Positions 8,853 to 17,201 of a stretch of DNA of 64,000 nt are shown here, one piece after another; positions within the stretch are counted from its first letter, which is position 1; each line of letters begins with the position of its first letter. This DNA comes from Alphaproteobacteria bacterium. Its GTDB lineage: Bacteria; Pseudomonadota; Alphaproteobacteria; Micavibrionales; Micavibrionaceae. The DNA lies in contig RZZS01000003.1 of NCBI GenBank assembly GCA_009929775.1, positions 19,017 to 83,016 on the forward strand, read 5' to 3'. The notes under the pieces were generated by a model that was not told the origin of the DNA, ran no database searches, and saw nothing but the letters and a program-made list of their open reading frames with translations. The position numbers and the translations under genes were made by a program.

Positions 8853-9832
8853 GCGAGGTGCGGCACATGAGCGTCGCCCCGGACGACGACGGCCAGCGCC
8901 TCGACCGCTGGTTCAAAAAGCACCTGCCGCAGGTACCCTATGCGCTGATGCAAAAGATCGTCCGCAAGGGACAGGTCCGGGTCGACGGCAAGCGGGCCGA
9001 GCCCGCGACGCGTCTTTCGGCGGGGCAGGATATCCGCATTCCCCCGCTTTCCGCCGGGCGCAAGGAGGACGAGTGGTTCCGACCGATGGCGGGTGACGCC
9101 GACTATATCCGGTCGCTCGTGATCTATGACGACGGCGAAATACTGGCGATCAACAAGCCCCACGGGCTTGCCTCGCAGGGGGGCATGAAGATCGCCAGGC
9201 ATGTGGACGCGTTGCTTGTTCATCTCGAAGACGGGGAAGGCCGCCGCCCGAAGCTTATCCACCGGCTCGACCGCGATACGTCGGGGGTTCTGCTGATGGC
9301 GCGCAGCCGCGAAATGGCCGGGAAGCTCGGCAAGCTGTTCACGGGCCGGGACGTGCGCAAGATATATTACGCGTTGACCCTTCCCGCGCCCGAGCATGAC
9401 GGAGGCCGCATCGAGATGCCGCTTGCGAAGGGAAGCGGTGCGGACAAGGACATGATTCTCGTGAATGCCGACGAAGGCAAGTTCGCCGCTACCGAGTTCG
9501 CTGTGCTCGAGCGTGCCGGAAAGACGGCGGCGAGCGTCGCCTTCTGGCCGCGTACGGGCCGCACGCATCAGATCCGGGTCCACGCAGCCGCCGCCGGTTT
9601 TCCGATCCTTGGCGACGAGAAATACGGGCCGCAAGCGGAAGAGGACAAGCCCGCCGGTTTCGATCATGCTCCCCGCCTGCACTTGCACGCCGGACGTCTC
9701 GTGCTGCCCTTTCCGGGACGCAAGGAGATGCTCGACCTGTCCGCGCCCCTGCCGGACGATCTGCGGCGAGGCTGGACAGCGCTTGGTTTTTCTGTGACTC
9801 TTGAACCCGATCCTTTTCCGACCGTTGAATAA
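8849..9832 (+). CDS. rluC: 23S rRNA pseudouridine synthase, RluC type
   Basis: This 327-aa protein has an N-terminal S4 RNA-binding domain (about 10-75, GQRLDRWFKKHLP... LMQKIVRKGQVRVDGKR) and a PseudoU_synth_2 domain with the catalytic motif IHRLDRDTSGVLLMA, whose second Asp is the nucleophile. GRTHQIRVHAAAAGFPILGD is the second RluA-family signature. The order of domains and length match RluC, which modifies three uridines of 23S rRNA. RluD is the alternative, and I give RluC about 75% odds. The start overlaps crcB by four bases; a second ATG six codons in is possible. Confidence 0.9.
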   Translation: MSEVRHMSVAPDDDGQRLDRWFKKHLPQVPYALMQKIVRKGQVRVDGKRAEPATRLSAGQDIRIPPLSAGRKEDEWFRPMAGDADYIRSLVIYDDGEILAINKPHGLASQGGMKIARHVDALLVHLEDGEGRRPKLIHRLDRDTSGVLLMARSREMAGKLGKLFTGRDVRKIYYALTLPAPEHDGGRIEMPLAKGSGADKDMILVNADEGKFAATEFAVLERAGKTAASVAFWPRTGRTHQIRVHAAAAGFPILGDEKYGPQAEEDKPAGFDHAPRLHLHAGRLVLPFPGRKEMLDLSAPLPDDLRRGWTALGFSVTLEPDPFPTVE

Positions 9833-9847
9833 ACGAAAGGCGGGCAC

Positions 9848-11623
9848 ATGAGCGAAAAGAGGAAATGGGACGCGAGCCGAATCGTCCGTTTTCTGATCTG
9901 GACGGTTCTGGCGACTGGCGCTTTCGGTTTTATAAGCCTTTGGATTCTTTCCTCGATCGGCGGAAACAGCGACCCGCTCCGCGAAGGGCTTGAGCAGTTC
10001 TTCTCACAGGCCACTGGCGGTTACGCGAAGATCGAAGAACTGAACAATATGTCCATCTATCCGGTTGCCGAGATTGACTTTTCGGGACTTACAATTGGTG
10101 GCGGCGGCGGGTCTGCGCCGGTCCTGACGCTGGGTCGCGGTGTGGTCAGTATGCGCTTCTGGGACGTTCTTCTCTCGCGGGATTATCTCGTCAATTTCGC
10201 GCTGGAAAATCTCCGGATCGCGCCCGGAGAACTGGGCCCTGGAGAGCTTTTCGTCGAGAAGGCCGGTATCCGGAACGATGATGGCGAAACGCCCTTCCTT
10301 TTCGTCGATGGAAGTTACAACGCAAGGCCGCTTTATGCCAGGTTTCCGCTGGTCGAAAAGCCGAACAGGGCCTTGGGGCATCTCTACGCGATGGACAGGA
10401 GCGGCGGGAAGTTTGAGGTGCATATCGGCGATCTTTTCGCGCAGGGGTCGCAGGCACCGATGGGATTTTTCGTCGGCGGCTACCGGCTCAGCGACCTGCG
10501 CGCGGGACTCGGTGAAGAGACGCTTTTGTCGGGCAGTCTGGACATCACCCGCAAGCGTCACACGACAGTTATCGCCGGAGAACTGAAGGCGGCTGAAAGC
10601 GTTTTCATCCCGGATATTCGCCTCGGGTCGAAGGGGCGTTCTGGCCTGATCGCCGGAGAACTGCGCGTTCCGGTCCTTGCGCTTGAGGACCTTGGCGGCG
10701 AGAAGGGGCTTGGCGCGTTCCTGGCTGCAATCCGGGAAACCTTTCTCGAAGCTCCGAATACGTCGGATGCATCGACCATTTCCAGCGGATTCAAGGGCAG
10801 CGAGATCGATCTGGCATTTCGACTGGATAACATTAATGCGGGCACAGAACGACTTGGAGCGGTAACCCTGCCTGTGCGCCTTGCTGATAACGTTCTGCGG
10901 ATCGAGCCGGATGGAACGATAAGCGGAGGCGACCTGTCCGGGAATTTGGTTGTTAACGCCGCGACCATCCCGGCGAAGCTTGTGGCTGACTTCTCGTTGA
11001 CCGGTTTCGATTTTGGAGCGGTTCATAAAAATCTTGCCGGGACAGAGAGCATCGCCGGACGAGCGGACATTCGCCTCAAGCTAGAAGGCCGCGGAGAAAC
11101 GTGGCCGGAACTCGGTGGCGACCTTGGAGGAGCGGCGGTCGTTGTGGCCGGGAAAGGCAAACTTTCCAGCAACATTCTGGAGTTCTGGGGCGGGGGGGTG
11201 CTGAATGCCATGATGCCGTCACTTGCGCCTGAAGATCGCCTTGCGATGAACTGCGCGATTGCCGACTTTAAGGTCGAAAAGGGCGTGGCGAACGCGCAGA
11301 CCCTGTTTCTCGATACCGATTCCGTTACTGTCCAGGGGGAAGGGACCATCGACTTTGCCGCGAATGCCCTTGATCTGAAACTCAGACCGGAAAGCAAGGA
11401 CATTGCACTGGGCGATATCGCTGTGCCCGTCACGATTACCGGGCCGATTGGCAACCCCTCCATTGGACCGTCGATGATGGGGCTTGGCGCAAAACTCGGG
11501 GGACTTTTGCTCGGGACGGTCAATCCCGCGTTTCTGGCCTTCAGCCTGACCGATCTCGGCCTGACCGAGGAGCATCCCTGTTACGACTATATCGGAAAGG
11601 GCGAAGCGGGCCCCTCTCAATGA
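9848..11623 (+). CDS. AsmA-like envelope protein
   Basis: The product (591 aa) has one N-terminal membrane helix (about 14-36, FLIWTVLATGAFGFISLWIL) and a large exported part rich in beta-strand-type repeats. The C-terminal third carries the AsmA_2-like pattern GRADIRLKLEGRGETWPEL, GGGVLNAMMP, and DLKLRPESKDIALGDIAVPV then ITGPIGNPSIGPS. These are features of AsmA/YhdP/TamB-type proteins, which are thought to move phospholipids between membranes or support outer-membrane assembly. It starts 16 bp after rluC (AAAGGCGGGCAC before the ATG), and its end overlaps the ATP12 gene by four bases. Confidence 0.82.
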   Translation: MSEKRKWDASRIVRFLIWTVLATGAFGFISLWILSSIGGNSDPLREGLEQFFSQATGGYAKIEELNNMSIYPVAEIDFSGLTIGGGGGSAPVLTLGRGVVSMRFWDVLLSRDYLVNFALENLRIAPGELGPGELFVEKAGIRNDDGETPFLFVDGSYNARPLYARFPLVEKPNRALGHLYAMDRSGGKFEVHIGDLFAQGSQAPMGFFVGGYRLSDLRAGLGEETLLSGSLDITRKRHTTVIAGELKAAESVFIPDIRLGSKGRSGLIAGELRVPVLALEDLGGEKGLGAFLAAIRETFLEAPNTSDASTISSGFKGSEIDLAFRLDNINAGTERLGAVTLPVRLADNVLRIEPDGTISGGDLSGNLVVNAATIPAKLVADFSLTGFDFGAVHKNLAGTESIAGRADIRLKLEGRGETWPELGGDLGGAAVVVAGKGKLSSNILEFWGGGVLNAMMPSLAPEDRLAMNCAIADFKVEKGVANAQTLFLDTDSVTVQGEGTIDFAANALDLKLRPESKDIALGDIAVPVTITGPIGNPSIGPSMMGLGAKLGGLLLGTVNPAFLAFSLTDLGLTEEHPCYDYIGKGEAGPSQ

Positions 11624-12330
11624 AGCGGTTTTATCACCAGGTATATACTCGCCCGCATGATGAAGGGGGCTACGCGGTCGTTCTCGACAAAAGTGCCGTG
11701 AAGACCCCGTCCGGCAGGGTTCTGCTCGCGCCGACCACGGCAATGGCCGAAGCCGTCGCTGTCGAGTGGCGGGAGCAGAAGGAACGAATCGATCCGGATA
11801 CCATGCCGCTCACGCAGTTTCTCAATACGTCGATCGACCGCGTGCGCGAAGACCGCGATCATTTCGTGCAGGCCACCATGGCGTACCTTGATACGGACCT
11901 GCTTTGTTATCGCACCGTTCTTCCTGTCTCGATGGCTGCGCGCCAGAAGCAGTACTGGGATCCGCCGCTGAAATGGTTTGAGGGGCACACCGGCAAAAAG
12001 CTTGCAACGACCGAAAGCCTTGTCGCGCTTGAACAGCCACATGATGTGCGAGCTGTTGTGCGTAACGCCATAGAATCGCTGGACAACGACCGGCTGACCG
12101 CGTTGCAAATCGTTACCGTGGCGACCGGTTCGGTGGTGCTGGCTTTGGCTCTTGTCGATGGCGCCATGACGGCGAGCGCCGTCTTTGATGCGGCGTTCGC
12201 GGAGGAAAACTATAAGGCCGAAGTTTATAATGAGGCGGAGCACGGTCGCGCTCCGCAGCAGGAATCGCGTGAGGTCGCTGTAAGGCGAGACCTTGAGGCG
12301 GCTGTGACCTTCTTGCATCTGCTTCCGTAA
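11620..12330 (+). CDS. ATP12-family F1-ATPase assembly chaperone
   Basis: This 236-aa protein matches the ATP12 family, found in mitochondria and alphaproteobacteria, where it binds the F1 alpha subunit during ATP synthase assembly. Diagnostic segments are MKRFYHQVYT, AVVLDKSAVKTPSGR, EAVAVEWREQKERIDP and MPLTQFLNTSIDRV near the N-terminus. LDTDLLCYR, YWDPPLKWFE and AEENYKAEVYNEAEHGR come later. Length is standard. It overlaps the upstream AsmA-like gene (ATGA) and ends an apparent crcB-rluC-asmA-ATP12 operon. It is a good taxonomic marker for this window. Confidence 0.94.
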   Translation: MKRFYHQVYTRPHDEGGYAVVLDKSAVKTPSGRVLLAPTTAMAEAVAVEWREQKERIDPDTMPLTQFLNTSIDRVREDRDHFVQATMAYLDTDLLCYRTVLPVSMAARQKQYWDPPLKWFEGHTGKKLATTESLVALEQPHDVRAVVRNAIESLDNDRLTALQIVTVATGSVVLALALVDGAMTASAVFDAAFAEENYKAEVYNEAEHGRAPQQESREVAVRRDLEAAVTFLHLLP

Positions 12331-12755
12331 TTTTTGTTCGCGCTTCTATGGGAAAGCAGACGTTTCCGATTGAAAAAGCCAGCGATTTTGAAATTTTGGA
12401 AAATATGAAAATTTATGCTTGGCAAATGTGACACAGATGTGGCAGCCTGAATTCAATTCGCCTTTGGAAAGCGCGAAGAGCGTCAACCCCTAACTTGAGA
12501 AGGAAGCGAACATGAAAGTGAAGTTTATCGTACCAAATTCCGCCGTTACGCTTCCGGGCGCCGACCGCCATTGACCATGGCCCGACTGTCCCGGAACGCA
12601 CACAGGGCGGCGCCGGGTCAGAATTGGAATAAAGGTCTTCTCCTCCGAAAACCGAATATTCAAAGACGCTAGACCCGGCTTCAGAAGCCGGAATGCTTCT
12701 GTATTGTCAACCCTTTATCGGGCGTGACAGGAGTCGCGTCTGCGAGGATTCGGTT
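12331..12755 (+). other. 425-bp gap before the ABC exporter
   Basis: No established gene is visible. The first half is AT-rich (about 12360-12435). A 20-codon reading at 12512-12574 is listed separately. Around 12555-12618, CCGGGCGCCG and CGGCGCCGGG form an imperfect inverted repeat of about 60 bp. The promoter of the ABC exporter should lie near 12640-12750, but I cannot place its boxes. Confidence 0.5.
12512..12574 (+). CDS. Possible 20-aa small ORF or remnant
   Basis: The reading MKVKFIVPNSAVTLPGADRH begins 6 nt after a good ribosome site (GAGAAGGAAGCGAAC). The stop codon is followed by the second arm of a GC-rich inverted repeat. I do not recognise the peptide. It could be a leader peptide or the truncated start of a lost gene. 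Evidence is limited to the ribosome site. Confidence 0.25.
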   Translation: MKVKFIVPNSAVTLPGADRH

Positions 12756-14561
12756 ATGCTGAAGAATGTAACATACAAGGACATTGGTCGTTTCTCCTGG
12801 CACTATTGGAAGCGCCGGAAGAAATTTGGAGCCGCGATCGTTGCGCTGATGGCCGCGGCGACCGTCACGGATGCGTTCATCCCGATTTTTACGGGACGAA
12901 TAATCGATGCGATGGTTGCGGGTGGCGCGGGCAGCGAACAGGGACTGGACGCCGCGCTCAAATACCTCGCTATTTTTGCGGGGCTGGGTCTGCTGTTCAA
13001 TTTGCTACGCTGGTCGGCGATTGCGCTGTGGGCGAAGTTTGCGGTGAAGATCCTCTACGAGATCCTCACCGAGGCGACGCGCAAAGTCATGCGGTTCTCG
13101 GCAGACTGGCATGCGAACGCCTTTGCGGGCGGCACCGTGCGCAAGATCACCAGGGGCATGTGGGCCTTCGATACGTTCGAGGATACGCTGTTCATGGGGA
13201 TATTCCCGGCCCTGATGATCATGAGCGGGATGACCGCCATGCTGATCGCCCTGCTGCCGGTTGTGGGGGTTTTTACCGCGTTCATGGCGATAATGTACAC
13301 GACTGTCAGTGTCTGGCTGGCCGTCAAGGTTGCCGCTCCCCTGTTCCGGGACTCCGCGGCCAAGGACACGGAAGTCGGTGCGACGCTGGCGGACATCATG
13401 ACCGGCATCGCCACCGTCAAGTCGTTCGGTTCCGAGAAGCGCGAAGACCGCCTGTTCGAGCGCGTTGCGACCGACTGGCGATCGAAGTCGATCAAGGCAT
13501 GGCTGACAAGTGAGCACATCAATCTGCTTCGCGGGCTTTTGCGCCTGGTCATGATGGTCGGGATGGTTGGCCTGACCGTATGGATGTGGCGGAACGGGCA
13601 GGCGAGCCCGGGCGACATCGCCCTGTCGCTCACAAGCTTCTTCATCATCGGCGGGTACATGCGCGATATCGGCATGCACATCGCCAACCTGCAACGCTCG
13701 ATCAGCGACATGGAAGACGTCGTTGAGTTCTGGCTGCGGGAGGACGAGGTGAAGGACGCCCCCGGCGCTCCCGCTTTTGTAAGGGGCGCTGGCGAGATTG
13801 TCTTCGACAGGGTGGCGTTTACCTACAAGGGCCAGAAGAATGCCTTGTTCGAGGACCTCGACCTTCGCATCGCGCCGGGCGAGAAGATTGCGCTCGTCGG
13901 GCACTCGGGTTCGGGCAAGAGCACCTTCGTCAAGCTTTTGCAGCGTCTCTACGACGTCAGCGGCGGCGAGATCCGGATAGACGGGCAGAATATCGCCCTC
14001 GTCCAGCAGGAAACCCTGCGCCGGGCGGTCGCGCTCGTCCCGCAGGAGCCGATCCTGTTTCACCGGAGCCTTGCCGACAACATCGCCTACGGTCGGCCCG
14101 AGGCGAACATGGGTGCGATCATCGACGCTGCAAAAAAGGCGTATGCGCACGACTTCATCGCCGCCCTGCCTGAGGATTACGGCACGCTCGTGGGCGAGCG
14201 CGGCGTGAAGCTTTCGGGCGGGGAGCGCCAGAGGGTTGCGATTGCGCGGGCGATTCTGTCGGACGCGCGGGTCCTGATCCTCGACGAGGCGACGTCTTCG
14301 CTGGACTCAATCTCCGAGCACTATATTCAAAGGGCGCTCGAGAAGTTGATGGACGGCAAGACGACGATCACGATCGCGCACCGTCTCTCGACCATCCAGA
14401 ATGCCGACCGCATTCTGGTGTTCGACAAGGGGCGGATCGTCGAGGAAGGTACGCACCGGGAACTGATAAGGCGGGGAGGCTCCCACTACCGCAGGCTCCA
14501 CGACGTGCAATCCGGCGGGATGATCAAGGCCTATACCGAACTGGCAGGAGCCGCGGAGTAA
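12756..14561 (+). CDS. ABC-type exporter, fused membrane and ATPase domains
   Basis: This 601-aa half-transporter has a six-helix ABC membrane domain (about 20-320) followed by an ATPase domain. The ATPase carries Walker A GHSGSGKSTF, Q-loop LVPQEPILFHRS, signature LSGGERQRVAIARAI, Walker B VLILDEATSSLD and the switch His in TIAHRLSTI. It works as a homodimer or heterodimer exporting lipid, peptide or drug; the substrate is unknown (MsbA-like family). The start at 12756 (MLKNVTYKDIGRFSW) is favoured over an upstream ATG, whose 21-codon extension is not membrane-like; a GAGG site lies about 8 nt before it. A terminator overlaps its stop codon. Confidence 0.92.
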   Translation: MLKNVTYKDIGRFSWHYWKRRKKFGAAIVALMAAATVTDAFIPIFTGRIIDAMVAGGAGSEQGLDAALKYLAIFAGLGLLFNLLRWSAIALWAKFAVKILYEILTEATRKVMRFSADWHANAFAGGTVRKITRGMWAFDTFEDTLFMGIFPALMIMSGMTAMLIALLPVVGVFTAFMAIMYTTVSVWLAVKVAAPLFRDSAAKDTEVGATLADIMTGIATVKSFGSEKREDRLFERVATDWRSKSIKAWLTSEHINLLRGLLRLVMMVGMVGLTVWMWRNGQASPGDIALSLTSFFIIGGYMRDIGMHIANLQRSISDMEDVVEFWLREDEVKDAPGAPAFVRGAGEIVFDRVAFTYKGQKNALFEDLDLRIAPGEKIALVGHSGSGKSTFVKLLQRLYDVSGGEIRIDGQNIALVQQETLRRAVALVPQEPILFHRSLADNIAYGRPEANMGAIIDAAKKAYAHDFIAALPEDYGTLVGERGVKLSGGERQRVAIARAILSDARVLILDEATSSLDSISEHYIQRALEKLMDGKTTITIAHRLSTIQNADRILVFDKGRIVEEGTHRELIRRGGSHYRRLHDVQSGGMIKAYTELAGAAE

Positions 14562-14574
14562 TCCGCGGCTTTTT
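14549..14574 (+). terminator. Terminator overlapping the ABC exporter stop codon
   Basis: A perfect 9-bp stem (AGCCGCGGA / TCCGCGGCT) has a GTAA loop that contains the stop codon TAA and is followed by TTTT. Confidence 0.85.
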
Positions 14575-14580
14575 GCCGTG

Positions 14581-15138
14581 TCAGAACCAAGCCTTTGGGT
14601 GCGCGATACGGTAGCCTTTCGAGGCGCGGCCGATGCCGCGGGTCAGGCGCAGGATGAGGTAAAGAACGAGCGGCAGGATGGTCACGGCCGAGGCCATCAT
14701 CAGCGGGAAGACATTGGCTTGGATGAGCGGTGCAACGCATGGCTCGGTCAGGCGGTAAACTTCCGTCACAATCACGTTTTCGGCGTTCGCCATGATGTAG
14801 TCGGTGATCGGTCCGGCGCAGGCCTCTATGGCGGACACGTCGGCCTGCGTCCACAAATAGAGTCCCCCGATCGTAACCGTGATCACTGAAAACAGGCATA
14901 CGATCCAGATTGTACGGATCAGAAAGGTCATATGGTTTTCGGTGAGACTGTCCTCTTCGGCTTTGGAGCGGACCACATAAGCAGCAACCAGAACGGCGCA
15001 AAACAGCAGGAGTGCGACGAGGGCCATGATCACGCTTGGTACGAACATCAGAACGAGCGAAGCTACGAACGCGCCGTAAAGCCGCATAATGGTCTTTTGG
15101 CCCGGGGCTTTGCTGCTGGTCGACACTGGCGCTGGCAT
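14581..15138 (-). CDS. Membrane protein, DUF4870-like
   Basis: The product is 185 aa with about four hydrophobic segments. The first, LYGAFVASLVLMFVPSVIMALVALLLF, is followed by a charged loop ending in ENHMTFLIRTIWIVCLFSV, which recalls the 'SHYxFQIRTFWI' box of DUF4870/Tic20-like bacterial membrane proteins. The match is from memory and only moderate. The start at 15138 (MPAPVSTSS) lies 4 nt after the mutL stop, so it is almost certainly cotranscribed and coupled with mutL. Function is unknown. The end converges on the ABC exporter. Confidence 0.7.
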   Translation of the reverse strand: MPAPVSTSSKAPGQKTIMRLYGAFVASLVLMFVPSVIMALVALLLFCAVLVAAYVVRSKAEEDSLTENHMTFLIRTIWIVCLFSVITVTIGGLYLWTQADVSAIEACAGPITDYIMANAENVIVTEVYRLTEPCVAPLIQANVFPLMMASAVTILPLVLYLILRLTRGIGRASKGYRIAHPKAWF

Positions 15139-15142
15139 AACT

Positions 15143-17005
15143 TTATTTTCTCCCGAACAACCGTTCAATATCAGAGAGTTTTAGCTCAATATAGGTCGGC
15201 CTTCCATGGTTACATTGGCCCGAAAGCGGGGTTTTCTCCATTTCTCGCAGCAGATGGTCCATCTCTTCCTGCGTAAGCCTTCGGCCAGAGCGTACCGAAC
15301 CGTGGCAGGCCATGCGCGAGAGCACCGCGTTAATGCGCTCCTCAAGCCCCTGGATCTGGCCCTGTTCTTCGAGCTCGTCAACAAGGTCTTTCAGAAGTTT
15401 CGTAACATCGATGCGACTGCCCAGTATCGCCGGAACCGCGCGCACGGCAATCGCTCCGGCCCCGAATGGCTCGATTTCGAGGCCGAGCTGTTGCATCGCA
15501 CCCGCTTGCTCAAGCAGCGCTTCGCTTGCCTCACGGCCAAGCTCGACAATCTCGGGTGTCAGCAGCCCTTGCGAGGCCACGCCTCCGTCCTGAAGCTGCG
15601 CCTTGAAACGCTCATAGGTCAGTCGCTCGTGCGCGGCGTGCTGGTCGACGATGACCATGCCACGCGAGGTTTGCGCGATGATGTAATTTTCATGCAACTG
15701 TGCCCGCGCCGCGCCGAGCGGGTAGTCCTGCGGCTCTTCCGGTTGCGGGGGCGGTTCGTCGGCGCGGGCCGAGGGCGGCGCGTCGATGGCTGGCGCATAG
15801 AATGCGTGGGCCGCTTCGGCAAGATTGCCGTAGACGGGCGCTTGCGCGTGCGATTGTAAGGGGCGCGGCGTGAAGAACGAGGACGGCGCGCTCGCATGCG
15901 GGCGGCTCCGTAGCGTATTCAGCGCGGCGTAACTAACGCTGCTCGAGGCGCGGTGGCCGTGTTCGTGCAACGCCTTTTTGATCGCCGAGACGATCAGCCC
16001 GCGTACAAGCTGCGGGTCGCGAAAGCGCACTTCGGCCTTGGCCGGATGGACGTTGACGTCGACTTCCTCGCAGGGCAGGTCGACATGAAGGACCGCCATC
16101 GGGTGGCGGTCGTGGCTGATGACGTCGGAATACGCCCCGCGCAGGGCTCCGTTCAACAGCTTGTCGCGCACCGGGCGACCGTTGACGAACAGATACTGGA
16201 ACTGCGAAGTGCCGCGATTCAGCGTCGGCAGGCCGGCGTAGCCCGAAAGCCGCACGGTCTCGCGCACTTCCTCGATCATCATCAGATTGTCGCCGAAATC
16301 TTCGCCGAGAATCGCGGAAAGGCGCTCGGCCGGGTCGCTCGTGGATGGGAGCTTGAGATTCGTCTTGCCGTTATGGATCAGTCTGAAGGACACCCGCGGA
16401 AACGCCATGCCAAGCCGGGTGACGACATCCCGCACGGCGGCGAACTCAGCTCGCTCGCTCTTGAGGAACTTAAGCCGGGCGGGCGTGGCGTAGAACAAAT
16501 CCCGTACCTCGATCTGCGTGCCCTTCGGATGCGCGCAGGGCGCGGGCTCTCCCTTGCGCCCGCCTTCGACGGCGATCTGCCAGCCGCTCCCTCCGTCGGG
16601 GACACAATAACTTTTTGTGTCCCCGATGTTCCCCTGGGGACACAAAAAGTTATTGTGTCCCCGATGCTCCTTCGTCCGGATCGTCAGGCGGCTCACCGCC
16701 CCGATGGACGGCAGCGCCTCGCCTCGGAAGCCGAGGCTTGCAATGTTGAGAAGATCGTTACCCGGAAGCTTGGAGGTCGCATGCCGGTCGAGCGCGGCGG
16801 AAAGCTCTTCGCGGCTCATTCCACACCCGTCGTCCGAAATGACGATCGCGCTCTTTCCTCCGTCCCGTACGTCGATTTCAATGGTCGAGGCCCCGGAATC
16901 CAGCGCGTTCTCGACAAGCTCCTTCACAGCCGCCGCGGGTCGTTCGATGACCTCACCGGCGGCAATCTGGTTGACGAGCGTCTCGGGCAAATGACGAATG
17001 CGCAT
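15143..17005 (-). CDS. mutL: DNA mismatch repair protein MutL (endonuclease type)
   Basis: The product is 620 aa. The N-terminal GHKL ATPase domain shows IRHLPETLVNQIAAGEVIER, ELVENALDSG, DDGCGM and GFRGEALPSIGAVS. The C-terminal dimerisation domain carries the endonuclease motif DQHAAHERLTYE, of the form DQHA(X)2E(X)4E, and the metal-site motifs ACHGSVR and GQCNHGRP. It is therefore a nicking MutL of the kind found in bacteria without MutH. The start at 17005 is the conserved MRIRHLPE; the longer reading adds unrelated sequence. Residues about 115-136 are encoded by a palindromic repeat (16598-16662) inserted in frame after IRTKEHRG and before GSGWQIAVEGG. A small membrane-protein gene follows 4 nt downstream. 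Confidence 0.96.
   Translation of the reverse strand: MRIRHLPETLVNQIAAGEVIERPAAAVKELVENALDSGASTIEIDVRDGGKSAIVISDDGCGMSREELSAALDRHATSKLPGNDLLNIASLGFRGEALPSIGAVSRLTIRTKEHRGHNNFLCPQGNIGDTKSYCVPDGGSGWQIAVEGGRKGEPAPCAHPKGTQIEVRDLFYATPARLKFLKSERAEFAAVRDVVTRLGMAFPRVSFRLIHNGKTNLKLPSTSDPAERLSAILGEDFGDNLMMIEEVRETVRLSGYAGLPTLNRGTSQFQYLFVNGRPVRDKLLNGALRGAYSDVISHDRHPMAVLHVDLPCEEVDVNVHPAKAEVRFRDPQLVRGLIVSAIKKALHEHGHRASSSVSYAALNTLRSRPHASAPSSFFTPRPLQSHAQAPVYGNLAEAAHAFYAPAIDAPPSARADEPPPQPEEPQDYPLGAARAQLHENYIIAQTSRGMVIVDQHAAHERLTYERFKAQLQDGGVASQGLLTPEIVELGREASEALLEQAGAMQQLGLEIEPFGAGAIAVRAVPAILGSRIDVTKLLKDLVDELEEQGQIQGLEERINAVLSRMACHGSVRSGRRLTQEEMDHLLREMEKTPLSGQCNHGRPTYIELKLSDIERLFGRK
16598..16662. repeat. GGGGACACAATAAC inverted pair inside mutL
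   Basis: Two 27-bp copies (16598-16624 and 16636-16662) are exact reverse complements of each other, separated by 11 nt. Each copy is itself partly palindromic, with GGGGACACA/TGTGTCCCC ends. Read on the minus strand, the pair stays open in the mutL frame and encodes HRGHNNFLCPQGNIGDTKS and then YCVPDGG. Confidence 0.97.
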
Positions 17006-17117
17006 GGACGAAGAATAGGGCAAGCGCAAACGTGTGTCATCCTCCGGACGTGACCAGGCCCGGCAAGCCCGTGGATAAACGACAGGCGTCAGGTCAAGCA
17101 GCATCGGGAAGGCCATC

Positions 17118-17185
17118 GGGGACACAATAACTTTTTGTGTCCCCAGCGTTAGATAATCGGGGACACAAAAAGTTATTGTGTCCCC
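17118..17185. repeat. Second GGGGACACAATAAC inverted pair, beside mutL
   Basis: The same 27-bp unit occurs at 17118-17144 and, inverted, at 17159-17185, with a 14-nt spacer and ATCGGGG flanks. It begins 16 nt after the stop of the pentapeptide gene and lies about 110 bp upstream of mutL. It could form a very stable hairpin in the transcript. Confidence 0.97.
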
Positions 17186-17201
17186 GATGAGGGGGTGCGG
17201 G

